Of a DNA stretch of 64,000 nucleotides, positions 43,473 through 53,052 are shown in pieces. The stretch is taken from assembly GCF_025642255.1 (NCBI RefSeq), contig NZ_CP106759.1:2383501-2447500 (forward strand), given 5' to 3'. The stretch is from Stenotrophomonas maltophilia. Its GTDB lineage: Bacteria; Pseudomonadota; Gammaproteobacteria; Xanthomonadales; Xanthomonadaceae. The notes beneath the pieces are model-generated. The model ran no database searches. It saw only the letters and a list, made by a program, of their open reading frames with translations, and was not told the origin of the DNA. Position 1 is the first letter of the stretch. The number at the start of each line of letters is the position of its first letter. A program made the position numbers and the translations under genes.

Positions 43473-43502
43473 CAGACACGGCCCCTTGCGGGGCCGTGTC
43501 TG
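43473..43502 (-). terminator. Terminator of the GH3 gene
   Basis: A 13-bp stem (CAGACACGGCCCC / GGGGCCGTGTCTG) with TTGC loop lies 22 bp after the GH3 stop codon. Confidence 0.8.
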
Positions 43503-43524
43503 CAAGCGTGAGTACCACGCGGTG

Positions 43525-46320
43525 TCAGCGCAGCACCTGCTCCACCAGCTGCACGTCCGCGCTCTGCAGCGGTTCGGCGGCATTGCGCGACAGCTGCACC
43601 TGGTAGGTGCCACCTTCAATCTTCCACTGGCGGGCCTGCGCATCGTAGTGGGCCAGGGTCTTCGGCTCGGCTTCGATACGGATGCGGCGCTGCTCACCCG
43701 GCTGCAGCTGCACCTTGTCGTAGCCGATCAGCCGGATCGGCGTGCTGCTGCCCGCCGGCAGCTTCAGGTACAGCTGGGCCACGTCGGCACCGGCGCGCTT
43801 GCCGGTGTTGCGGATGTCCACGCTGGCGACCAGGCGCGAACCTTCCACGCTCACCTTCAGGTTGTCGTAGGCAAAGGAGGTGTAGGACAGGCCATGGCCG
43901 AAGGCGAAGGTCGGAGTCAGGCCCTTGGCGGCCATCCACTTGTAGCCGACGTTGGCGCCTTCGATATCGAAATCGAACACATCACCGAACGGTTTGGCCG
44001 GCTTGAAGCCCAGGCCATCGATATGCGGGCGCGGCAGCTGCGACTCGTCCGTCACCCAGGTCACCGGCAGGCGGCCGGACGGATTGGCCTGGCCGGTCAG
44101 CAGTGCGGCAATGCCCTCGCCACCGCGGATGCCGGGATACCAGGCCTGCAGCATCGCCGGCACCTGCGCCAGCCACGGCGTGCGCACCGGGCCGTTGGTT
44201 TCCAGCACCAGCACGGTCTTCGGGTTGGCCTTGGCCACCGCCGAAATCAGCGCATCCTGATTGTCCGGCAGCTGCATGTCCGGCAGATCCACCGATTCGG
44301 CGGCCCACTGCGTGGCGAACACGATGGCGACATCCGCCTGTGCGGCGGCCTTGGCTGCAGCCGCGGCATTGTTGCCGTCCACATACGCGATGGTGGCGTC
44401 CGGGCGCGCTGCACGCAGCGCCTCCAGCGGCGAGGACGGATGGAACATCACCGGGCCCGGCCAGGTGGTCGGCATCACGCCCGGCACCGCGTTGGTGCCC
44501 TTGGCGGTCACGCCCACCATCGACGAACCGCCACCACCGATCACGCCCTTGTCGGCATGGCCGCCGATGATGACGATGCGCTTCACGCTGTCGGCCAGCG
44601 GCAACAGGTTGCCTTCATTGCGCAGCAGCACGCTGCCCTCTTCCACCGTGCGCTGTGCCACGGCAAAACCGGCCTCGGCATCAACCTTCTGGTGCTGCGG
44701 CGGGTTGTCGAAGTTGCCGTGCAGGAACATCGTGCGCAGGATGCGCGCCACCATGTCGTTCAGGCGCGCCTGCGGCACCACGCCGCCGTGCACGGCCAGG
44801 CGCAGCGGCTCGTCGAAGAACACCGCCGCGTCGAACACTTCACCGGCCGACTGCTGGTCCAGGCCGGCCAGCGCCGCCTTTGAGCCACTGTGCACGCCAC
44901 CCCAGTCGGACATCACGAAACCAGGGAACTTCCATTCCTGCTTCAGCACCTGGTTCATCAGGTAGCCGTTCTCGCAGCCGTAGGTGCCGTTGATCTTGTT
45001 GTACGAGCACATCGCCACGCCCGGGCGGCCGGTCTCCAGCGCGATCTCGAAGGCCAGCAGGTCGGACTCGTGCATGGCCTGTTCGCCGATGCGTACGTCA
45101 TGGAAGTTGCGGCGGGTCTCCATGTCGTTCAGCGCGAAGTGCTTCATTGAGGAGATCACGTGCTGGCTCTGCACGCCCTGTATCAACGCGCCGACCATCG
45201 AGCCTGCCAGCAGCGGATCTTCGCCGGCGTACTCGAAGTTGCGGCCGTTGCGCGGATCGCGCTGCAGGTTGACGCTGCCGGAAAGCAGGATGTTGAAACG
45301 CTGCTGCCAGGCCTCGCGGCCCATCGTCGCGCCGCCTGCGAAAGCCACCTCGCGGTTCCAGCTCGATGCGGTGGACGGGCCGGAGGGCATGGCGGTGGCG
45401 AAGTCGCCGGGCCGGATGCCGCCGGGGTTGGTCACACCGACGCCTGCGTCGGCCGACTGCTGCGAGGGAATGCCCAGGCGCGGCACGCCCGGCACGAAAC
45501 CGGCCGAACCGACCGCGCCGTCCGGCAGCGGGCCGCCGTCCTTGCCCAGCCCGAAGTAGCTGTGCAGCATCTGGAATTTCTCATCCTCGGTCATCGCCTT
45601 CAGCAGCAGCGCAGCGCGGGCGTCGGCGTTGAGGGTGGTGTCCATCCACGGCGCATCGCCCCCCTTGTCGGCGGCATAGGCCAGGGTCAGCAGGGTCGCG
45701 CGCAGGGCGCTGCCCTCAACCTTGAACGGCGCACTGCTGGCGGCCTGGAAGCCATCGCTGAAGTAGCTGGCATCGGCTTCCGGGGCCACCCGCGCCGGAT
45801 CGAAACCGGCAGCCTTGGCGGAATCGCCAGCAACAGCGCCGAGCAGCACCGCCGGCGCACCCAGCCGCGAACGCGACACCAGGGCCGGCAACTGCGGGGC
45901 ACCCGCGCCGGCATCGGTGTAGACCGCAACGGTGTGGCGACCGTCATCCAGGCGCAGGTAGTTCAGCCCCGGCTGGTCCGGGCCGGATTCCGCCGCGATC
46001 GGCAACCGGGTCAGCACGGCCTGACCGCGCTGGGTCCGGCCATCGTCCTTCCCGGCGGCGATGAAGCGGTATTCGTAGCCCAGGCCATCAGCCAGCAGCT
46101 GCAGCGGATCGACCTGGTCGATGCTGCGCTGCACATGCCGCACGCTCACGGCATCCACCTGCAGGGATCCAAGCTGGGTGGCCAGGGCCGGCATCGCTTC
46201 GGCCGGCGGCGCCTGCTCCAGGGTCAACACGGTGAACGCGGCGGGATCGGCCCACGCCGGCGCGATGACGGCGGCGGACACGGCGAGGGACAGGGCAAGC
46301 GGCTTTGTAAACGTTTTCAT
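43525..46320 (-). CDS. Exported GH3 glycoside hydrolase with an N-terminal EEP-like domain
   Basis: The 931-residue protein has a signal peptide (about 1-25). After it comes an unusual domain (about 28-230) laid out like the endonuclease/exonuclease/phosphatase fold but without recognisable catalytic residues. The GH3 catalytic barrel starts near residue 245 (TLNADARAALLLKAMTEDEK). It has SSMKHFALND, the nucleophile in GFVMSDWGG and an RILRTMFLHG helix. The second alpha/beta domain and the C-terminal fibronectin III-like domain with a FAFGHGLSYTSF motif are complete. GH3 enzymes are mostly beta-glucosidases or beta-xylosidases. The substrate is not determined. The start overlaps a LacI-type palindrome. 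Confidence 0.9.
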   Translation of the reverse strand: MKTFTKPLALSLAVSAAVIAPAWADPAAFTVLTLEQAPPAEAMPALATQLGSLQVDAVSVRHVQRSIDQVDPLQLLADGLGYEYRFIAAGKDDGRTQRGQAVLTRLPIAAESGPDQPGLNYLRLDDGRHTVAVYTDAGAGAPQLPALVSRSRLGAPAVLLGAVAGDSAKAAGFDPARVAPEADASYFSDGFQAASSAPFKVEGSALRATLLTLAYAADKGGDAPWMDTTLNADARAALLLKAMTEDEKFQMLHSYFGLGKDGGPLPDGAVGSAGFVPGVPRLGIPSQQSADAGVGVTNPGGIRPGDFATAMPSGPSTASSWNREVAFAGGATMGREAWQQRFNILLSGSVNLQRDPRNGRNFEYAGEDPLLAGSMVGALIQGVQSQHVISSMKHFALNDMETRRNFHDVRIGEQAMHESDLLAFEIALETGRPGVAMCSYNKINGTYGCENGYLMNQVLKQEWKFPGFVMSDWGGVHSGSKAALAGLDQQSAGEVFDAAVFFDEPLRLAVHGGVVPQARLNDMVARILRTMFLHGNFDNPPQHQKVDAEAGFAVAQRTVEEGSVLLRNEGNLLPLADSVKRIVIIGGHADKGVIGGGGSSMVGVTAKGTNAVPGVMPTTWPGPVMFHPSSPLEALRAARPDATIAYVDGNNAAAAAKAAAQADVAIVFATQWAAESVDLPDMQLPDNQDALISAVAKANPKTVLVLETNGPVRTPWLAQVPAMLQAWYPGIRGGEGIAALLTGQANPSGRLPVTWVTDESQLPRPHIDGLGFKPAKPFGDVFDFDIEGANVGYKWMAAKGLTPTFAFGHGLSYTSFAYDNLKVSVEGSRLVASVDIRNTGKRAGADVAQLYLKLPAGSSTPIRLIGYDKVQLQPGEQRRIRIEAEPKTLAHYDAQARQWKIEGGTYQVQLSRNAAEPLQSADVQLVEQVLR
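46306..46319. promoter_or_regulatory. LacI-family-type palindrome over the GH3 start
   Basis: TGTAAACGTTTTCA is palindromic about a central CG with 6 of 7 arm positions paired. It covers all but the last base of the GH3 ATG. Such sites are typical of LacI-family sugar repressors, but part of it is also coding, so chance is possible. Confidence 0.4.
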
Positions 46321-46654
46321 CGACGGGCGTAATTCCGTTGCCAAGGCAATCGGTCCAGGGAAAATGCCGCCGAAGGGTGCAGCGTTCATGCCGTACAGGC
46401 GTTGCCGGGCAACACCTCAGGCCGGAGGGCGGACCGGTCTGCGCGCGGGACCCTCCTCCCGGCGTGACAACCTGCCTGCCCGGGCCACGCACGTGGCCCA
46501 ACCTGTGAAGATTGTGCGAGGGCGTTCATGCCTGTCAACAGGACCTAAGGCACAGGCCAGCCCCTGCACGCCGGTTATCAGTCCATCACCGGCGGTCATC
46601 AGTGGGGTGCGCGGCGCTGCCGATAATGGAAGCCCCTGGCCACGGATCACGCCC

Positions 46655-47089
46655 ATGAACGTACATCGCGACTTCGACCATCTCTGGCGCGACCGCTGTG
46701 ACACCTCCAGCCAACGCAGCCCGCGCGTGCTGATCCGCGTATTCGTCGCTCCCGGCGAACTGGAGCGCAGTGTGGCGTTCTACGAGCAGCTGCAGGGTGT
46801 GGTCGCCGATGCCGGGTTTCCGTTTCCCGATGCAGGACTGCGCCTGGCCATGGTCGGTGCCTTCCTGTTGATCGAAGGCAGCGAGACCGCACTGGCACCC
46901 TTCACCTCGACCACGGGCACCCTGCTGGTCGACGATGTCCGGCCCTATCACGACAAACTGATCGCTGCCGGGGCCGAGATCATCTTCCCGCTGCAGATCG
47001 TCCCGACCGGTGCGGCGTTCAATGCAGTCCATCCCGATGGCACCGTGGTCGAGTACGTGCACCACCGCCCGGATCCGCAGGGGCGGTGA
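46655..47089 (+). CDS. VOC-superfamily (glyoxalase-like) protein
   Basis: The 144-residue protein from the ATG at 46655 has paired beta-alpha-beta-beta-beta units of the vicinal oxygen chelate fold. It opens with VLIRVFVAPGELERSVAFYEQL and ends with AAFNAVHPDGTVVEYVHH, where a metal-ligand glutamate (VVEY) is present. The family includes glyoxalases, dioxygenases and antibiotic-binding proteins. Nothing decides the reaction. Its upstream region (46321-46654) is a 334-bp divergent intergenic stretch in which, apart from the LacI-type palindrome, I see nothing clear. Confidence 0.85.
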   Translation: MNVHRDFDHLWRDRCDTSSQRSPRVLIRVFVAPGELERSVAFYEQLQGVVADAGFPFPDAGLRLAMVGAFLLIEGSETALAPFTSTTGTLLVDDVRPYHDKLIAAGAEIIFPLQIVPTGAAFNAVHPDGTVVEYVHHRPDPQGR

Positions 47090-47157
47090 GTGCGGGGCAC
47101 GTTGATCGATGAACCGCGCCCGCTCTTCAGCAACCTGAAACGCGGCTCCCGAATTCA

Positions 47158-47173
47158 TTAGTAATTCTACTCA
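47158..47173 (+). promoter_or_regulatory. LexA (SOS) box upstream of imuA
   Basis: TTAGTAATTCTACTCA fits the Xanthomonadaceae-type LexA palindrome TTAGTA-N4-TACTAA with one mismatch. It lies about 127 bp before the imuA start and heads an SOS mutagenesis cassette. Confidence 0.68.
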
Positions 47174-47299
47174 CGAGGCGAGTAGCATGTCCGGTCTCAG
47201 CCCTTGATACCGGCCTGTCGATACTCGCTCCATGCCAGCCGTTTCCGACAACTATTGTCGCTCTCAGCCAGCCCCCACGCGTTTCCGGACGGTGGGCTG

Positions 47300-47914
47300 A
47301 TGGGTGCGGTCATTGCCCTCGACCGTCTCCTGGACGGTCGCCAGCTATGGCGCGGTCCGGCGCGGCACGGCCCGGCCAGCGACCATCTGGCCAGTGGCCA
47401 CCCCGCCCTGGATGCACGCCTGCCCGGGGGGGGATGGCCGGCCAGCGGGCTGTGCGAGGTGCTGCAGGGCGCGCCGGGTGTAGGCGAACTGGCGCTGGTC
47501 TGGCCGGCATTGGCAAAGCTGAGCCGCCGCGAGCGGCCGATCGTGCTGGTCGCGCCGCCTTACCGGCCGCATGCGCCGGCCTGGGCCGCGGCCGGGCTGG
47601 ATCTGGCGCAGCTGCAGATCATCCAGGCCGGGCCGAAGCAGGCGCTGTGGGCCACCGAACAATGCCTGCGCTCGGCGGCCTGCGCGGCAGTGCTGTGCTG
47701 GCCACAGCAGGCCGACGACCGCGCCCTGCGCCGCCTGCAGGTAGCCGCCGACAGTGGCCAGTGCCTGGGCTTCGTGTTCCGCGAGGCGCGTGCAGCCCGC
47801 AACCCGTCCCCGGCCAGCCTGCGCCTGCAGCTCGACCACGGCCAGGTCCGGGTCCTGAAGTGCCGTGGCGGATTGCCGCCGGCACAGCCGCTGCCACTGG
47901 CCATCGCCCACTGA
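47300..47914 (+). CDS. imuA: Translesion synthesis accessory protein ImuA
   Basis: The 204-residue RecA/SulA-like protein starts at an ATG at 47300. It shows ImuA features: HPALDARLPGGGWPASGLCEVL near residue 35, and a Walker-like region without the canonical GKT, followed by LALVWPALAKL. ImuA recruits ImuB and DnaE2 to RecA-coated DNA. It is the first gene of imuA-imuB-dnaE2, downstream of a LexA-type box. Position and sequence agree. Confidence 0.9.
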   Translation: MGAVIALDRLLDGRQLWRGPARHGPASDHLASGHPALDARLPGGGWPASGLCEVLQGAPGVGELALVWPALAKLSRRERPIVLVAPPYRPHAPAWAAAGLDLAQLQIIQAGPKQALWATEQCLRSAACAAVLCWPQQADDRALRRLQVAADSGQCLGFVFREARAARNPSPASLRLQLDHGQVRVLKCRGGLPPAQPLPLAIAH

Positions 47915-47923
47915 GGCGGCCGC

Positions 47924-49333
47924 ATGGACTGGGCCTGCCTGTTGTTGCCGCAGCTGGCGCTGGATTGCGTGCTGCGCCTGCAAGCGGATCCGCAGCGGCC
48001 ACTGGTGCTGCTGCAGGGGCCGGCGCAGCGTCGCGTGCTGCGCGCCGTCAGCCCTGCTGCGCGTGCAGCCGGCCTGCGTCCGGGCATGCTGCTGTCGGCC
48101 GCACAGGTACTGGTGCAGGACCTGCAGCTGCATGACTACGATCCGGCCACCGAGCTGCACACCCGCCAGTTGCTGGCCAGCTGGCTGTACGGCTTCAGTT
48201 CGCAGGTCAGCCTCGACTTTCCGCACGCACTGGTCCTGGAGATCGGTGCCAGCCGTGCCCTGTTCGGCGATTGGCTGGCAATCGAACGGCGCCTGCGTGA
48301 TGGCCTGCATGAACTTGGATTCCGTCACCGCCTGGTCGCGGCGCCCAATCCCCATGCCGCACGGGTGCTGGCCAACGTGCATGATGGCCTCGGTATCGAT
48401 GCAGGACAGTTGCCAGCCCTGTTGGCGCAGCTGCCCTTGCCGCGCAGCGGATTGCCGGCCGATGCGGTGACCGTGCTTGGCCGCTCCGGGCTGCGTACGC
48501 TGGGGGCAGTGTTCGACCTGCCGCGCGAAAGCCTGGCGCGTCGCTTCGCGCCGGACGTGCTGCAGCAGCTGGACGCGCTGCGTGGCCAGCCCACCGCCCC
48601 CCTGCGCTACTACCAGCCACCAGACCGTTTCGACGCACGCATCGAATTCGAGTACGAGATCGAATCCAGCCAGGCCCTGCTGTTTCCGCTGCGACGCCTG
48701 CTGCTGGATCTGGCGGCCTTCCTGTGCTCGCGCGATGGCGGCGTGCAGCGTTTCGACCTGCATTTCGAACACGACCTGCTGCCTGCCAGCGTGCTGACCA
48801 TCGGCCTGCTCGCACCCGAGCGCGATGCCGCGCTGCTGTTCGAGATCGCCCGTAACCGCATGGAGGCTTTCCCGCTGCCGGCGGGCAGCCGGGCCCTGCG
48901 CCTACAGGCCGAACAGCTGCCGCCCTTCGTGCCCGCCGCACGCGATCTGTTCGACACCCGCCCGGCACAGGCGATGCCGTGGACCCAGCTGCGCGAGCGC
49001 CTGCGTGCACGGCTCGGCGATGACGCCGTGCAGCCCCTTGCCGTGCAGGCCGACCATCGCCCCGAACGCGCCAGTGGCACCCAGGCACCCGCCAGGCCAC
49101 CGGCGTACTGGCCGCTGCGCCCCGGCTGGTTGCTGGACACACCACAGGTGCTGCGTGACCCGCGGCTGCGCATCGTCACCGGGCCGGAGCGGATCGAATC
49201 AGGCTGGTGGGACCACGCCGATGCGCGCCGTGACTACTACGTGGTGGAAACCGCACACGGCCAGCGCGGCTGGGCCTTCCGCGAGCGCAATGATCCACAT
49301 GCACCGTGGATGCTGCACGGCTGGTTCGGCTGA
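47924..49333 (+). CDS. imuB: Catalytically inactive Y-family polymerase-like protein ImuB
   Basis: The 469-residue protein has Y-family polymerase architecture but lacks the usual catalytic acids. The first strand reads WACLLLPQLALD rather than the DxDCFYA motif, and the SIDE-type motif is absent. The C-terminal region ends in the ImuB-type tail (YYVVETAHGQRGWAFRE). ImuB carries no polymerase activity; it bridges ImuA, the beta clamp and DnaE2. It lies 9 bp after imuA and 6 bp before dnaE2. Confidence 0.92.
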   Translation: MDWACLLLPQLALDCVLRLQADPQRPLVLLQGPAQRRVLRAVSPAARAAGLRPGMLLSAAQVLVQDLQLHDYDPATELHTRQLLASWLYGFSSQVSLDFPHALVLEIGASRALFGDWLAIERRLRDGLHELGFRHRLVAAPNPHAARVLANVHDGLGIDAGQLPALLAQLPLPRSGLPADAVTVLGRSGLRTLGAVFDLPRESLARRFAPDVLQQLDALRGQPTAPLRYYQPPDRFDARIEFEYEIESSQALLFPLRRLLLDLAAFLCSRDGGVQRFDLHFEHDLLPASVLTIGLLAPERDAALLFEIARNRMEAFPLPAGSRALRLQAEQLPPFVPAARDLFDTRPAQAMPWTQLRERLRARLGDDAVQPLAVQADHRPERASGTQAPARPPAYWPLRPGWLLDTPQVLRDPRLRIVTGPERIESGWWDHADARRDYYVVETAHGQRGWAFRERNDPHAPWMLHGWFG

Positions 49334-49339
49334 ACCACC

Positions 49340-52300
49340 ATGCATGATGAACTGCCCGGCTATGCCGAACTGCACTGCCTGTCGGCCTTCAGCTTCCAGC
49401 GCGGTGCCTCCACCGCCGAGGAACTGTTCGCACGTGCCCGCGGCCAGGACTACCGCGCGCTGGCGATCACTGACGAGTGTTCGCTGGCTGGCATCGTGCG
49501 CGCCTGGCAGGCAGCGAAGACACAGGGCGTGGCGCTCATCGTCGGTGCCGAGTTCCAGGTCGAAGAGGGACCGAAGCTGGCGCTGCTGTGCACCGACCAG
49601 GCTGCCTACGCCGGGTTGTGCCAGTTGATCACCACCTGCCGGCGGCGGGCCGGCAAGGGCGAGTACCGCTGCCTGCGCGATGACCTGTCCGGCCTGCCCG
49701 ACGGCCTGTTGTGCCTGTGGCTGGACCGGCAGCCCGCCGCCACCGATCTGCCACTGCTGCGCGCAGCCTTCAAGGATCGCCTGTGGCTGGCGGTGGAACT
49801 GCACCATGAGCACGACGACGCGCACCGCCTGCAGCAGCTGCAGGCGTTCGGCGAACGCCACGGCCTGCCGCTGGTCGCCAGCGGCGATGTGCACATGCAT
49901 GTGCGCCGCCGCCGCGCACTGCAGGACACGCTGACCGCGATCCGTCACCGCTGCAGCGTGGCCGAAGCCGGCTGGCGCCTGTTCCCCAATGGCGAACGCC
50001 ATCTGCGCCCGCGCACCGCGCTGGCCCGGTTGTATCCCCCTGCACTGCTGGCCGAGACCGTGCGCATCGCCGAGCGCTGCCACTTCACCCTGGACCAGTT
50101 GAAGTACACCTACCCGCGTGAACTGGTGCCGGAAGGTCATGACCCGGACAGCTGGTTGCGTGAGCTGGTGGAAGAAAAGATTCCCTGGCGCTGGCCGGAG
50201 GGCATCCAGGAGCCGCAGCGCAGGCAGATCGAGCACGAGCTGGCATTGATCAGGAAGAAGAACTATGCCTCCTACTTCCTCACCGTGCACGACATCGTGC
50301 GCTTCGCCCGCAGCCAGGACATCCTCTGCCAGGGCCGCGGCTCGGCTGCCAATTCAACGGTGTGCTTCGTACTGGGCGTGACCGAGATCGACCCCGCGCG
50401 CAGCAATCTGCTGTTCGAGCGCTTCATCTCCGCCGAGCGGAATGAACCACCGGATATCGATATCGATTTCGAGCATGAACGGCGCGAGGAAGTCCTGCAG
50501 TACGTGTTCAAGCGCTATGGCCGCGAACGCGCCGCGTTGACGGCGGTGGCGATCAGCTATCGCGGCCGCAGTGCGATCCGTGATGTCGCCCGCGCGCTGG
50601 GACTGCCGATGGACCAGGTCAATGAACTGGGCGCGGCGATGGACCATTGGGGTGGCAACATTCCGCTACCGGAAACCCTGCGCGAGCGCGGCTTCGACCC
50701 GGAGACGCCGCTGATGCGGCGACTGCTGTCATTGACCGCCGAGCTGATCGACTTCCCGCGCCACCTGTCGCAGCATCCGGGCGGTTTCGTGATTTCCGAA
50801 CACCCGCTGTCGACGCTGGTGCCGGTGGAGAACGCAGCGATGGCCGACCGCACCGTCATCCAGTGGGACAAGGACGATCTGGATGCCACAGGCCTGATGA
50901 AGGTTGATTGCTTGGCGCTGGGCATGCTCACCGCCATCCGCAAATGCCTGGCAATGCTGAAGCAGCATGGCCTGCACGAAGGACGCATGGATGCGATCCC
51001 GCCCAAGGATGCGAAGACCTTCGACATGATCTGCGCCGCCGACACCATCGGCGTGTTCCAGATCGAATCGCGCGCGCAGATGGCGATGCTGCCGCGCATG
51101 CAGCCGCGCACGTTCTATGACCTGGTGATCGAAGTCGCGATCGTGCGGCCCGGTCCGATCCAGGGCGACATGGTGCATCCCTATCTGGAGCGGCGGCGGA
51201 TCCTGCGCGAGCACGGCCCTGATGCACTGAACGATCCACACAATCCGCTCTACCCACCGCGGCTGGAACGCGTGTTCGCACGTACGCTGGGCGTGCCATT
51301 GTTCCAGGAACAGGTGATGCAGCTGGCGGTGGATGCGGCCGGTTATACCCCGGGCGAGGCCGATGCCCTGCGCCGTTCGATGGCGGCCTGGAAGCGCCGC
51401 GGCGGGCTGGAGCCGCATCGCGAGAAGCTGTTGGCCGGCATGCTGGAGAACGGCTTCAGTCGCGAATACGGCGAGCACCTGTTCGAGCAGATCAAGGGCT
51501 TCGGCGATTACGGCTTCCCGGAAAGCCACGCCGCCAGCTTCGCCCTGCTGACCTATAACAGCTGCTGGCTGAAGTGCCATCATCCGGCCGCGTTCACCGC
51601 CAGCCTGATCAACAGCCAGCCACTGGGGTTCTACAGCCCCGACCAGCTGCTGCAGGATGCGCGCCGGCACGGCATCATCGTGCTGCCGGTGGACGTGCGC
51701 CACAGCGACTGGGACTGCACGCTGGATTTCAGCAGGGGTCCCGCGGCGATCCGGCTGGGCCTGCGCCTGGTCGATGGCTGCAACGAACAGGTGGCACAGG
51801 CCATCATGCGCGAACGCGCGCGACGGCCATTCGACGATGTCGGCGATCTGTGCCAGCGCACCGTCCTGGACCGGCGCCATCAGGGCCTGCTGGCCGATGC
51901 CGGCGCGCTGCGCGGCCTCAGCGGGCATCGTCATCGTGCGCGCTGGGATGTCTCCGGCGTGGAAAACCGCCTGCCGCTGTTCGATCAGGCCCGCACCACC
52001 GCTGAAGCACGCGTGCCATTGCCGTTGCCCAGTGCGTGGGAAGACATGCAGGCCGACTACCGCAGCATCGGCACTACCCTGGGTCGCCATCCCATGTCAT
52101 TCCTGCGCACGCAGCTGCGCAGCCGCGGCTGCCTCGACGCCGCACAACTGGCCGGCCACGGCCATGGCCGCCGCGTACGCATCGCCGGGCTGGTACGCAT
52201 GCGCCAGCGTCCCCAGACCGCCAGCGGCGTCACCTTCCTTACCCTGGAAGATGAAACCGGCATGGTCAATGCCGTGGTCTGGCGGCACCTGGCCGACCGG

Positions 52301-52450
52301 CAGCACCGTGTACTGGTCGATACCCAGCTGATGCAGATCGACGGCCGACTGGAGCGTGTCGATGGCGTGCAGCATGTGATCGTGCAACGCATGCACTGCC
52401 TGGATGAACTGCTGCAGGGCCTGCGCAGCCGAAGCCGCGACTTCCACTGA
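49340..52450 (+). CDS. dnaE2: Error-prone DNA polymerase DnaE2
   Basis: This 1036-residue C-family polymerase has an N-terminal PHP domain ([17 protein letters not shown], residues about 6-22). The polymerase core with [20 protein letters not shown] and [13 protein letters not shown] supplies the catalytic aspartates. A helix-hairpin-helix region and a C-terminal OB-fold ([17 protein letters not shown]) follow. It is shorter than replicative DnaE and lacks the tail that binds tau/epsilon, as expected for DnaE2. With ImuA and ImuB it carries out damage-induced mutagenic bypass. Confidence 0.95.
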   Translation: MHDELPGYAELHCLSAFSFQRGASTAEELFARARGQDYRALAITDECSLAGIVRAWQAAKTQGVALIVGAEFQVEEGPKLALLCTDQAAYAGLCQLITTCRRRAGKGEYRCLRDDLSGLPDGLLCLWLDRQPAATDLPLLRAAFKDRLWLAVELHHEHDDAHRLQQLQAFGERHGLPLVASGDVHMHVRRRRALQDTLTAIRHRCSVAEAGWRLFPNGERHLRPRTALARLYPPALLAETVRIAERCHFTLDQLKYTYPRELVPEGHDPDSWLRELVEEKIPWRWPEGIQEPQRRQIEHELALIRKKNYASYFLTVHDIVRFARSQDILCQGRGSAANSTVCFVLGVTEIDPARSNLLFERFISAERNEPPDIDIDFEHERREEVLQYVFKRYGRERAALTAVAISYRGRSAIRDVARALGLPMDQVNELGAAMDHWGGNIPLPETLRERGFDPETPLMRRLLSLTAELIDFPRHLSQHPGGFVISEHPLSTLVPVENAAMADRTVIQWDKDDLDATGLMKVDCLALGMLTAIRKCLAMLKQHGLHEGRMDAIPPKDAKTFDMICAADTIGVFQIESRAQMAMLPRMQPRTFYDLVIEVAIVRPGPIQGDMVHPYLERRRILREHGPDALNDPHNPLYPPRLERVFARTLGVPLFQEQVMQLAVDAAGYTPGEADALRRSMAAWKRRGGLEPHREKLLAGMLENGFSREYGEHLFEQIKGFGDYGFPESHAASFALLTYNSCWLKCHHPAAFTASLINSQPLGFYSPDQLLQDARRHGIIVLPVDVRHSDWDCTLDFSRGPAAIRLGLRLVDGCNEQVAQAIMRERARRPFDDVGDLCQRTVLDRRHQGLLADAGALRGLSGHRHRARWDVSGVENRLPLFDQARTTAEARVPLPLPSAWEDMQADYRSIGTTLGRHPMSFLRTQLRSRGCLDAAQLAGHGHGRRVRIAGLVRMRQRPQTASGVTFLTLEDETGMVNAVVWRHLADRQHRVLVDTQLMQIDGRLERVDGVQHVIVQRMHCLDELLQGLRSRSRDFH

Positions 52451-52531
52451 GGACACACCGCGTCACACAGCGAACTGGTCATGAGCGGCCCGCTTCCGTT
52501 ATCGTCGGCACATCCAAGGAAGGACGATCCG

Positions 52532-53038
52532 ATGCCCCGTGCACTCACGCTGACCACGCTGCTGGTCTCCACCCTCGCCCTGCTCGTTTCCGGCTGGACT
52601 GCCTGGAGCCTGCATCGCAGCCAATCGCCGCAGCGGGTGATCGAAGCCCGGGGCCTGGTCATCCACGATGGCGCCGGTCAGGCGCGGGTGATCCTGGGCG
52701 CCCCGGTGCCCGACCCGCGCAGTCGCGGCCAGGTGCAGGGAACACGTGCCAGCGCCCTGTCCGGCCTGGTTCTGCTGGGTCCGGACGGCTCCGAACGCGG
52801 CGGCTACGGCACGACCGACCACGGTGGCGAAGCCCTGCTGACGCTTGACGATGCAGCCGGCACCACCGAAGTGTTCAAGGTGGTCGCCAACCCCGACCGC
52901 GGCGCCAGCCTGATGGTCAAACACCAGAACAACACCGGCGCGATGCTCACCTCCTGGCAGGGCAAGCCGGAGTTGATGTTCGTGGATGACAGCGGGCAGT
53001 CCTACTACGTGCGCCCCGGCGTCAGTGCCGCGCCCTGA
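52532..53038 (+). CDS. Membrane-anchored repeat protein of unknown function
   Basis: From the ATG at 52532 (AAGGACG upstream) the 168-residue protein has one N-terminal membrane span or signal anchor (about 5-25). Short repeats of the form V-I-x-D-x-x-G-x-x-R follow (for example VIHDGAGQARVILG and LLGPDGSERGGYG), which should fold as a small beta-rich extracytoplasmic domain. This repeat style is common in proteins annotated only as hypothetical. It starts about 80 bp after dnaE2 but with its own ribosome site, so SOS linkage is uncertain. Confidence 0.6.
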   Translation: MPRALTLTTLLVSTLALLVSGWTAWSLHRSQSPQRVIEARGLVIHDGAGQARVILGAPVPDPRSRGQVQGTRASALSGLVLLGPDGSERGGYGTTDHGGEALLTLDDAAGTTEVFKVVANPDRGASLMVKHQNNTGAMLTSWQGKPELMFVDDSGQSYYVRPGVSAAP

Positions 53039-53052
53039 AGGACGCGGGTTCA

